Shown: piece after piece, positions 13,930-24,000 of the stretch
Layout of the letters: every line of letters starts with the position of its first letter
How positions within the stretch are numbered: the first letter of the stretch is position 1
Assembly: GCF_022539315.1 (NCBI RefSeq)
Contig: NC_066316.1
Location: 10,679,501 to 10,743,500 of the forward strand
DNA: 64,000 nt
DNA from: Serinus canaria
Taxonomy: Eukaryota; Chordata; Aves; Passeriformes; Fringillidae
Direction: 5' to 3'
Notes under the pieces: model-generated
Told to the model about the DNA's origin: nothing
The model's input: only the letters and a program-made list of their open reading frames with translations
The model's database searches: none
Made by a program: the position numbers and the translations under genes

Positions 13930-14095
13930 TGTCTTTGTTCTTGGAGGTAAATATCCTTTTGAGGGTAAAACATGCTATCTCTTTTGTATATTCTTTGTTA
14001 ATAATATTGCTGTGGTTATTGTGATTTTAATAAATTGTTATTCCAATTTATAATCTGTCCTTATTGTTCCTCAATTACTGGAGGGTGTGGAGGGA
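13930..14095 (+). mobile_element. Possible 3' part of an ERVL-like LTR
   Basis: The stretch holds alternating GTTAATAATATTGCTGTGG and TTTTAATAAATTGTTATTCC blocks, then a TCCTTATTGTTCCTC block and a purine-rich GGAGGGTGTGGAGGGAAAGG. An AATAAA signal just before a TTGTT-rich R/U5-like segment is how many avian ERVL-type LTRs end. I cannot place the 5' end or a target duplication, and no internal retroviral frame follows. It could equally be chance AT-rich sequence. Confidence 0.3.
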
Positions 14096-14764
14096 AAGGG
14101 AGTAGATTATTTATTTCTCTGTAGTTGTTAAAACCAGCACAGGAGAGAAATAAGAAGGAATGCCCAGTTCTCGCAGTCTACAGAAAAAAGTTTGTTAGTT
14201 CAGTGAAGATAATTTCTAATAGTGCAGGACCACAAAGAAAAACAGATCTAAACCAATTTGTCTAGAGGCAGTCTTGCCACTTTTTAAATTTTTATATAAA
14301 ATCAATAATGGATTGAATTTATTTATAATGGCACTCATGGCCAGCTGATTCACACCACCAAAAGATGCCAAATTTCTTCCTGATGAGTGAAACCCAATTC
14401 TGAACCAAAACACTAATGACATCATCTCTGGGCCAATGTTTCCTGAGCTAATCCTCCCACTATTCCCAGTTAAAAGTCTCTCACAGACATAGTCTCATAT
14501 AAAAAGTTAAAAATTAAAGATTCTCACCAGAACAGTGAGGCCCTTGGCATTATCTTACAGTCTGTCTGTAAGGTAGAAACAATATCAGATTATAAACATG
14601 TTCTGTAAAACAGAAGACCAAGGTTTGGACCATCTGAGTTGCAACAAATGTTTTAATATTTTCGTCAGAGAGTAATTAGTTCAACATTGTTTTGATTTTC
14701 TGAAGATCTTTTCTTTTTAATGTATTTTCAGCCTGAAGTAAAGAGTTAAATTTTTTTTTAGAAA
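14096..14764. other. Non-coding stretch
   Basis: AT-rich unique sequence with no recognisable element. It ends at the start of the minus-strand CR1. Confidence 0.6.
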
Positions 14765-15185
14765 TGCACAGAATCACAGAGTGTTTAAGGCTGGAATGCA
14801 CATTTGAAGATTGTCTAGACCAGAGGTGCTCAGAAGTGCACTCAGTTGTGTTTAAATCTGTCCACAGATGGAGATTCTACAGCCATCCTGGGTAATCTTT
14901 TCTAGCTGAACTCTCACACTATTTTTTTTCCCTTATTCTCAAATAGAATTTCAGCTGTGTTTTTATTTGTGCCTGCTGCCTTTTGCACTTTCACTGCACA
15001 CCACTGGGAAGAGTCTGGCTCCCTCCTTCACTCACCCATCAGAGCATTTATACCCTCCATCAAGATTTCCCCCATGAACCTTTCTTTTTTAGTCTCAGCA
15101 ATCCCAGCTCTCATCCTCTCCTCCTGTGAGAGAAGCCCTAGTGCTTGATTGACTTTGTCCAGTATGCCCATGTCTCTTGCACTGG
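14765..15185 (-). mobile_element. CR1 LINE relic, 3' part, left of the LTR insertion
   Basis: Read on the minus strand, this is the avian CR1 3' region. The plus-strand text starts with the CAGAATCACAGAG end, then runs through diverged blocks that correspond in order to the CR1 3' untranslated region and the end of ORF2. Examples are GGAAGAGTCTGGCTCC and TTTGTCCAGTATGCCCATGT. It is old and full of indels, with no intact reading frame. The match breaks at ACTGG (15181-15185), where an LTR is inserted, and resumes at 15918. CR1 is a non-LTR retrotransposon, and 5'-truncated copies like this cannot move. Confidence 0.85.
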
Positions 15186-15917
15186 GGTGTTGCCACATTT
15201 CTCCTCACAGAGAAAAGCAAGGCACGACTCCCCAAGAACCCTTCTGGGATTCACATTCCCTGAACCCAAGAGAATGGAAAACACAATTCTATTCATTTGC
15301 AGTGCCTGTGTTTGTGCAAAAGGAGAATGCAAGATGGAGATTGTTTACCCAAAGTGATGGTGTTTTGTTTCCTTGGCGTATCAGGGCCAGGTGTGTGTGA
15401 GTGTTGGGACTGTTGGGTGACAGTCACAAGATTCTGTGCAGTGTGAGCAGAACTGAGTGCTTGGCAGATTCAGTTTAGATGTAATGTAATTTAGATATAA
15501 TACAGCACAGAATAATATAGTATAATAAAGTAATTAATTAGCCTTCTGACATTATCATCTTATTGCAAAAGTTCCACACCTTCTTGGTGATGTCTCATGG
15601 GGAGCTCCTCACAGCAGACTCTGTCACAGTACAGCCATCAAACCCCATTTCTCATCACAGCACAACCAACAAACCCCAACTCTCTCCTCAACCTCCTAAC
15701 CCACTCTTTTGTAGCACTCTTTATTGGACACAGCTGTGGCCTATTTAGGGCAGGCCTGTTCCTAATCTTTGGTGATTAGTACAGGTACAACTCCTCAGGT
15801 GTGACATTACCTTCTGCTCTATCTTTATTTTCTTACATTCTATCCCTCCACATTCTGATAAGATGGAGCCAGATGCATCATTTCTCTCCCCTCTTTGGGG
15901 TTACCAGTAAATACCAT
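15186..15917 (+). mobile_element. ERVK-like solo LTR (family A, copy 1), itself interrupted
   Basis: The outer LTR is about 430 bp once the inner insertion (15550-15852) is removed. ACTGG on both sides (15181-15185 and 15918-15922) marks a short target duplication in the CR1. The left part aligns with 28940-29339: the TTCTCCTCACAGAGAAAAGC block, then TGCCTGTGTT, then AGTAATTAATTAGCCTTCTGA after an AATAAA on the plus strand. The tail GCATCATTTCTCTCC with GGGGTTACCAGTAAATACCA matches the tail of the other copies. It is older than the LTR inside it and younger than the CR1 around it. No retroviral genes are present. Confidence 0.8.
15550..15852 (-). mobile_element. Solo LTR (family B, copy 1) nested inside the family A LTR
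   Basis: TTCTGA occurs directly on both sides (15544-15549 and 15853-15858). Removing the insert plus one copy restores the uninterrupted order seen at 29274-29300. The insert aligns along its length with 39773-40085: the TTCCACACCTTCTTGG block, the GGGGAGCTCCTCACAGCA-like block, CAGCTGTGGCC, and TTATTTTCTTACATTCTATCC near the right end. On the minus strand the element starts TGTGGAGGG and carries an AATAAA, which supports minus orientation. Its far end reads CATTATC where the other copy has TGTTATC, so the terminal dinucleotide looks mutated. No coding sequence remains. Confidence 0.8.
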
Positions 15918-16255
15918 ACTGGCAAGCCCAGGACTGGGCTCATTCCTCCAGCCATGGATCAGTAGAGCTGAGTGGAAGAGAAGGATCATCCCCCTCGACC
16001 TGCTGGATGATCTGCCAGCTCAAAGGCTCATTTCTTACTTCTGCTCAACTCATTGTCCACTAGGACCCCAAAGTCTTGCTCTTTCTTGGCAGTGCAGCCA
16101 ATTTTAATCCAGCTTTCACTTACCCAGTCTGTATCATCAAAACCTTTGCTGCAGTCAAGATAAGATAAGGATAAGCAGTATTCAATGCTGTCCCCTCATC
16201 CACTGAACCAGTCTTCTCATTGTAGAGGAGGTTGGTCAAAAATGACCAACATAAA
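15918..16255 (-). mobile_element. CR1 LINE relic, right of the LTR insertion
   Basis: This continues the minus-strand CR1 interrupted at 15185. The plus-strand text contains the diverged CR1 blocks AGTAGAGCTGAGTGGAAGAG, CCCCCTCGACCTGCTGG and CATTGTCCACTAGGACCCC. It then passes into a GTCAAGATAAGATAAGG and GAGGTTGGTCA segment that I also associate with avian CR1-type ORF2 relics. It is riddled with indels and not coding. The boundary near 16255 is approximate. Confidence 0.75.
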
Positions 16256-17515
16256 ATAATTGCATATCATGAAAAAATACCAGAATAGCAAATATAATTG
16301 ACATTACTATCCTGAACTGCCATCAGCCTTATTGCTTTATGTTTTCCACTCATTGTTACCCTGCTCTATCCAGTACTACTGAGTAAAAAAATCTTCAAAT
16401 TCTGGGAAAAATAAACCAGAACAAAACTAAAATGTGAATAGTAAAGTCAAAACTCAGCTGAAATTAAACTCTATGTTCATTTAACATAAAGCTTCAGATT
16501 ATCATCTCTTTCAAGAGATGATAATTGCTTTCCTAGCACTTTTGTCTCCTAGATATTGCTTGAGTTATGATTAAAAAAGTGAATAACAGTCCATAACAGA
16601 TACCATGTAAGTAAGGAGAATATATGGTCACAAGGGAATAGAAATTGTAGCCACAGATACATTTCCTCTTAATAATTCCTTAGAATTGGAATTAAGTTTT
16701 AAATTCCAGACATCACTATGATACAGTGATATTACTGTTTCTTTGCAGGTTATACCTGCAATACTTTGTCTAATTTTGTTTTTAATTCAGTGGACATTAT
16801 GCTCCATAAAATTCCCTGCTTTGAATAAGAAATTTGTGTGACATTTTTAGAAGGGCCTTGGCTGGCCTTTGGCATTCAGGAAAGCTAGCAGCACTTTAAT
16901 AGCACCACGTCCTTTGGTACTGTTCTGAAGGATGATAGCAATGTTTACTTACCCCTGGTTTATAGTTCTGTCAAATAATTTCATGTCTTGCGAATGGGAT
17001 AATAAAATCAATTGATAGCACTAAAACATTTTATTTTCTCTCACATAGATGCTTGCTTAGTAGCAGTTTAAAAAATAAAAAAAAAGTCTTCAACCACCTA
17101 TGATACATAGAGCTGAGACCCCAGAGGCACTCTGAAAACACCTTGGTCAAGGATCAGCAGCAGAAAGTTGACTGAGTCAGAGACCTAATCCAGCCTAACA
17201 AATGTGCTTTCAGCTGTACAGGTTTGTATTCCTTTTATTTCTAAAATTATACTTCAAATATTAGAGCCCTGAGTATGGTAAATATTTTTGGGATGAGTGA
17301 GGCCTCTGCTCAATGCAGTGAGTAAACTCATTTTAATAAAGCCACATCCCATCCAAAACATTATACAATGGTTTTTAACTTACAGAGACATGTTATTGTA
17401 GTATGCTAATGTATAATGATATGCTATTTGGTTAATGAATTCAATCAAATGAAAAATATAATTTTTTGCTTTGAACATATAAAGATAGCACATTGTGACA
17501 ATAATGACATACCTG
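16256..17515. other. Non-coding stretch
   Basis: AT-rich unique sequence with no gene. It includes a perfect 13-bp inverted repeat (16498-16525), listed separately. Confidence 0.6.
16498..16525. repeat. Perfect short hairpin
   Basis: A 13-bp arm, ATTATCATCTCTT, is followed by a 2-base centre and its exact reverse complement. It could form a tight cruciform or RNA stem. There is no T-run or gene to make it a terminator, and no neighbour gives it a role. Confidence 0.75.
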
Positions 17516-17903
17516 AAGGTGGGATGCCATCCAAAGGGACAAACTCGAGAAGTGGGACAATGGGAATCTCACGAGGTTTGGTAAAACCACGTGCAAGGTG
17601 CTGCACCTGGGTCAGGGCCTTTTTACAGGAGCATGTTGTGACAGGAAAAGGGGGAACGGCTTCAATCTGAAAGACTAGAGTTAAATTGGATACCAGGAAA
17701 AAATTCTTTACTGTGAGGTTGGTGAGACACTGGGAGAGCTTGCACAGAGACTTGCTGGATGCCCCGTCCCTGGAAGTGCTCAAGGCCAGGTTGGCTGGAG
17801 CTCTGAGCAGCCTGGTCTGGAATGCAGCTCTGCCATGAGAGCAGGGCTGGAAAACAATGAGGTCCCTTCCAACCCAAGCCATGCTATGATTCAATGATAA
17901 GCA
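17516..17903 (+). mobile_element. CR1 LINE relic, 3' end with internal deletion
   Basis: The plus-strand order follows the avian CR1 3' end. First comes GGGATGCCATCCAAAGGGAC with GTGCAAGGTGCTGCACCTGG, the end of ORF2. After a jump comes CTTTTTACAGGAGCATG with AAGGGGGAACGGCTTCAA. Then come TTCTTTACTGTGAGG, GGAAGTGCTCAAGGCCAGG and the terminal GGTCCCTTCCAACCC with CTATGATTCAATGA. The jump at about 17619 joins parts that lie further apart in full-length CR1, so this copy has lost an internal segment. All frames are broken. Its terminal octamer repeats fall inside the tandem duplication that follows. Confidence 0.9.
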
Positions 17904-18037
17904 CCAAAATCAGCAGAACACAAACACTCTGGGACTGAAAAGTACATAAACCAATTCTGGCTATGATTCTATGATAAGCACCAAAATCAGCCGAAAACAA
18001 ACATTATGGGACTCAAAAGTACATAAACCACTTCTGC
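17884..18037 (+). repeat. 77-bp tandem duplication at a CR1 3' end
   Basis: Two adjacent copies at 17884-17960 and 17961-18037 each begin with the CR1 tail CTATGATTC and continue through ATGATAAGCACCAAAATCAG to ACATAAACCA. They differ at several positions, so the duplication is not new. Each copy includes the end of the CR1 plus about 60 bp of flanking DNA, so it happened after the CR1 inserted. Confidence 0.85.
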
Positions 18038-21000
18038 AGCTAGAGGAATTTATTGCTAAATATTTTTATATTGGTAGTATTGACTTTGTCAATATTGATG
18101 CTTAGAAAGCTCTGATATTTTGCATAGGAAGAATAAAATTCAAGCATTTCAGTAATAACAAAAGTTTCAGAGGTTTAATATTTTTAATACATAAAAGCTG
18201 AGATGGAATAATATTAGATTCAAAAAAATGCAGTAATACTTAAAATTCTACTTTGGGGGAATATTTTTCAATATGTTTCTACAGTTCTTCACTAGGAGCT
18301 CCTGCTTTTTTTTTCCTGTCAAGTACATGTTTTTAATGGAATTATAATGCTTAATTAACAGTCTGTTAACCTACAATTCCAGGTTTACATAACATTGAAT
18401 TTGTTTTTTATGTAATGGATCAGTTTAAAATACAGTTGAATTTAACAAATAATGCAATTTTGAAAAGAGAATAAGCTTGTTCTTGTTCTTGAATTTAAAG
18501 GCATTATCAAACACATTAAAGATAATTCTCTGAAAGTACAACATATGACACCCAAACAGCTTATTCTAAGCATCATATACAAAGGTGACTGGAAAATTTA
18601 AATTGTCTAATTCTGAATTTATAATTTTTATAAGCAAGGCATAAGTCACTGGGTTTGTTTTAACTTGTTTGCATCACAATAAAATTCAGACAGTCAAACC
18701 TATGTATAACTATCAAATCTCTTAAAGTGGTGCCCATTGTTACTTTAGGAAAACTGTGAGAATTTTGCTGTTCAGCTCAAAGGCAGCAAAGTCATAATTC
18801 CAGTAAAAGTTAAAAATTAAAACTCTAAAACCAAATCCTAGGATGCCGTTTTATAGCTGGAATTCTTGTACACAAAAGAAATAACTTGTATTCTTCCAGA
18901 CTTATACTGCAATCCTATAGCAAATCCAGAAAAAAATTTATATTTATCACATAAAACATATCAAACACATGAAAATTTAATTCACTCTTTCATCCCAAGA
19001 TATCATCTTTCTTTTCTTTTACATATTTATTCATAAGTAAATATTGAATATGTTATTTAAGTTAATAGTGTTGATATCAGATGGTCTGGCTCTATTCTTC
19101 AAGGTAATAATATGGTTAAATAAATATTTTTCTAACTTAAACACCAGACTATGTTTGTAATAATTTTGCACTCAGGAATGAGATTCACAAGTTGTAAATA
19201 TTTTGACAGTTACTGGAATTTAATAAAATCAACCAAATTTTTGCTCTAATTATCCAAAATTCTTTCACAGTCCTCTTGCCTGACACATCTGTTACCTCCT
19301 TGCTAAACCAATATTAACATGGTTTCAGTGATCATAAACAGAAGCAAAACAGACAGAAAATACTCAGCAAAGGGTTTGCAGGCAACTAACAGGCTGAACA
19401 TATTCTACAAAAATATTGCTCAAATAACTAAATAATAAATACACCCACAGATGCCAGAAAGGGGAGTGGGGGGAGTAAAAGATTGCTAAATGTAACAATA
19501 CAAAATATTTCTAATTTGATTTCTTGACTGAACTTTAAAGTATTGGCATTGAAATCAAAATGCAGAAAAGAGAAGGATCTTTAAAAAAGCTTTTAGCCCT
19601 GTTGCCACTGCAGCAACATTGATCCTGTCAGTAGTGAGGGCACATGTGACATAAATCACTGCATTTCACGCTCTCACTTATCAGAGACTTATCACAAGCC
19701 AAATGTGTCAATGACCAGCTATGTACCCACTTTCCCAGCTCAGCTCTGGGAGGATTGGAAAGAGAAAAACTGCCAAATGAAGCTTTGATAGTTCTTTTTT
19801 TGGTAATGCAGGACTAAAATGCCCAGGCAAGGACCTGAGTTTAAACATCAGTATGAGAAATGTTTCTGCTGGGACAGATTTCATCCATGCAGCTTCTTAG
19901 TCAGGGGTAACTCACTCATGCAGAGCAGGCAGCATTATTTCAAAGGATTGAAGTTTTTGATTAAGTTAATAAGCAAATTTCTTAGTTCTCAATTTGCTTA
20001 ATGTTTCCTGTAATGAATAATGCAGTGGAAAAATGAAGTTGTAGGTGAGAATTTACCACCTTGGCAATTGGAACATGGCTTTTACTCGAATTCAGAGAGA
20101 ACTATAACCACAAAATTTAGACAGTGCTCCTCAACACCAGACTTTTTGCCACACAAAGTGGTGAAATTCAGACTTTCAGCCAAGGCAAAACCCAGGAAAA
20201 CTTTGGGTACTGCCATAAACCACCACTGTGTGAGGCCTGGTTTCCAGTGGGTAAATGGCACTGGAAGTAACCTGTACACATCATTAAATGTAGGTCTGAA
20301 ACTTTTCAGAGAACAACTTAACAGGATCTATATGATAATGTAAAGATATACAACCTTGAAGCCTCAAATTTACTGTTTATATGACTTAGGTGAAATGATT
20401 CAGTGGAGTATCAGATATGGATCAAAATACAGATTAAACCTTAAATATATAAGAATTTGCCATTTTAAAAATCAAAGGAATAACACAAACTCCAAACCTA
20501 TTCCTCATAATCATTGGAAGAACTGTAGACAGCTGAGGGTCTTAACATATACTGCAGCACTTGGTTTTTGATGTGGTAGCATTGGTATTTACACAACAGA
20601 AAACTGACACTGCCTTTACAAACATTTCATAATTTCTTCTAAATAGATATTAGAGTTCACCTTGAACTTTTCAGTCACTGTTGAAGAAAGTTCAACACTT
20701 GAAATTCAACTTGAATGAATTCAAAATGAATTCTCTCATTTATTCCTTTATACCATCTGGTAAATACAGGTTCCAGCACCACAGGAAATTGTAAGTGTAT
20801 ACCTGTGTACTCACATGTGATGGCTCTCTTCAGCATTAAATAATACATAACCTGACAATATATTATTTACTTCAGGAGACACAATGTGATTGATGCAATC
20901 AGACAATAAAATGCAGCACATAACAGAGGAGATAAAAATTCAGGAGAAAGAAAAAAATCCACAAACCCCAAAAAAACATTATTATTCCCAGAACAGGAAG

Positions 21001-24000
21001 AAAAAGAAAAGAATAAGAGTTTCATAAAAGAAATCCAGGCACCAAGAAGTGAGGAAAATATAACTCCATCTTTAGTTTGCTACAATTACTCATTGGCTTT
21101 AGTTTGTCAAATTTGCCTGGCTTACCAGACACTCCCCCATAATTCCATAACTTCCCAAAGAGAAAACAAGTTTTCTAGTTAGTGAATACCTGTGCTTTTC
21201 TACTTTGTTATTCAGTGGTTCATCATCTCTGTCTGGTGTCTGACTTATGACCCAATGGGGTTTATTGGGTTCCAAATGAAGGCCAAAAATCCCTCACCCC
21301 ACACACGATTTCATTTCTTTGCATTGAGTCAAGCATTTCTTCCCTGATATCTCTACTTGTTTCTACAGCTTCAAACTTCTAATTTTTCTGATTGTTCTTT
21401 TCTTGTTTCCTCTTTGTGAATATGATACCTTTTAAAAATTCTTTGTTGCCTTACTTTCACCACCTGTGCTCTTCAGTGGATTGAGCTGTACAGAGAAGAA
21501 AGAGGCAGACTTTTCCCAGGCCACACAAAAGAAGAATGCCCACACAAGAGGGAAAAGAACACAAGTCTTCAACCAGAAGCTGGTAATTCAGAGAAAGGCC
21601 TTCACCTCTGTATGAAGGTATTTGACATCTCCTAGTGCTAAGTATGATGTCAGAATGAAGAATTCTATCTAAAGCATTTACCCTGGGCTGTGGAGTTGTG
21701 ATGCACCAAACATTCTCAGTATGCTTTCACATTCCCATGGAATCCTTCCCTCTCTCTCAATTTGTCTCTCAAAGGTTTTCTCAGCTTTGAAATGGTACAA
21801 TTCTTGAAACCTAGATATCTTACAATAGTTATTACAGGCATTCTCCAGCTTATAGCTGTAAATAATAGTCCCTATTAATATTAAACTGATGCTTTAAAAA
21901 GTTAGCTTATCCTTTTCTCTAGTTTGATTTGACTAGTATAGAACAGATTTCTTTCTGCATTTCCCATTGAACTGTGCTCATTAATAAATCAATTTGCAGG
22001 CATTCAAAATCTCGTACTTCTGAGGTTTCAGTAGCCTTAAATCAGGCAATGACTTCTCTAACAGAGAAGGTTTTTTTCTCAGACACACACAAACAAGTAT
22101 TCTAAATTCCAGACTGAGGGAAAACAATTTGCATTATTCTAGTCATGAGAATCACTCCAATCATTGTCTTTGATAAAACCACCTATATAAAATATTCCAC
22201 ACCACCGAGAGTTTCTACCTTTTTTTAATTCAACATTGATAAAGAAAATCAGAAACTGCCATTCTTCACAATTTTGTCAGCCTGTATTTATTCAGGACTT
22301 TTTATAATTTAATTTTTTCTAGGATGGTTCTGCTTGCCTGTCACTGAGATCAGTGTTCCCCTATGAAAACAGGCTGACCTGCACTCCCAGCTGTTTTTCT
22401 TGAGAGAAGACACAATATACACAGACCATACATACAACAGTTCAATTAATGTATTTTCCTCCATCTGTTTCTTCTTTATGAAACCATAAGGACTTTTACA
22501 AGGAAAGTTCATATTTTTATCCCATGCAATTGTCACTTCCAAAGAGTTTTTTTAAGTGTTCAGTTTCATGAGATTTCATATCTTATTTACAGTAGATATC
22601 CCATATAAAGTTCTGTAAAATGGCTTCATACTTTGGTCAAAAACTGCTTTTGTGATTTCTATTACATAAATGTAGACCACTCTCTATTTTGTTTTTAAAA
22701 AGAAGACTTTTTTCACTATTTGTAATGCAGAACTCTTGATGACTTCTTGCTTCTATAACATGCTTGAATCACTTCCCTTAATACCTGCTTCTTCATGCCA
22801 AATAACATTCACTAAACATATTCCCTGTACCTCTGTCTTTTGTCCTTCCAAAACAGCTCTCTCACTATATGATTCATCAAATCTATGACAAAAATGCAAA
22901 ATTCCTAGCTAGGGAGAAGGCCTCCTACCTCTCCTTAGCAGTTGGTTATCAAATCACCAATCTGTTTCTTTTTCTTTTTAGTGTTTCTGGCAGGGATCTC
23001 AAACTATGTCATCTTGGGAAAACTTGGTTTTCTCAAATAGTGTGTTAATGTTTTCACTGCAGATTACCAACCTTCTTCACAATTAACACATTACACTTTT
23101 GCTTTTGCAACCTCTTTTTTCACCTGGATTTGTTTTAAGGCTGAGGGCTTCACCAGTATGTAGGTTAGTGGTTGAATCCCTTCACACAGGGAGAAGGAAC
23201 GATGAAGTGGGAAGCAGAATAGAAAACACAACCTGTCCAAGACAGCTTAGTCATTGCACTTGATTACTCATTATCTTCTTCTGCTACCTGCTGCAAAGCC
23301 ATCTGTTAGTGGAAGAAACTCCACTCTGTTTCTCCAAATTTGCTCAAAATCCTTTGTTTACCATTCTGTTCAAGCAGGTTGCTCGGACTGCTTGTACACA
23401 TAAAGTTAATCATGCTCTCCCAGGTTCACAGGAACAAGGTCAAATGTCTGGAAAGATTAAGAAGCTACTGGTGTTCTCATTCTGGAATGAACAGAAATAT
23501 TATCAAACTCACATGGGTAGAACAACACTAAAAAATCACCTTCTTCCTCCATTATTTCCCCAGTCACTGAGGTATTTTTCACTGAACATATTTTGTGAAA
23601 GAGAAGAGCTACAACTTTTAGTCACTTCAGCAAATAATTCAGGACATGAATTTCTTAGCTACTCACCTGGGCCCTGCAGAGACAGATGGTATTCAAGCTT
23701 TATAGTATTGCACATTTTAACTTTGCAGTAGATTGAACCAACTTCTTTTAATATTGAAACAATGAGTTAACTCCTAATCCAATATTTTCATTTTCTTGAA
23801 TAATACTGCTTGGTATTTGCAACTCTGCTGGTCAAAATCCAAATAACACAGAATAATTTTCCCCGAAACACTTGGAACAATAAAGCATTATTACAGCAGC
23901 TATAACCTTATATAACTTTCCTGACTTTCTAAATTCATATTTCATTAGAAAAAACTTTACCCCTCACAGCTATTCTAATATCTTTGTTGTTTTTATCCTT

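Noticed and set aside
13527..13973. 148-codon minus-strand frame with mixed composition
   Set aside because: No domain, no splice-site pair and no family resemblance. It partly overlaps a possible LTR segment.
17445..17894. 149-codon minus-strand open frame
   Set aside because: It lies on the strand opposite a CR1 3' end, so it is a shadow of the LINE rather than a gene.
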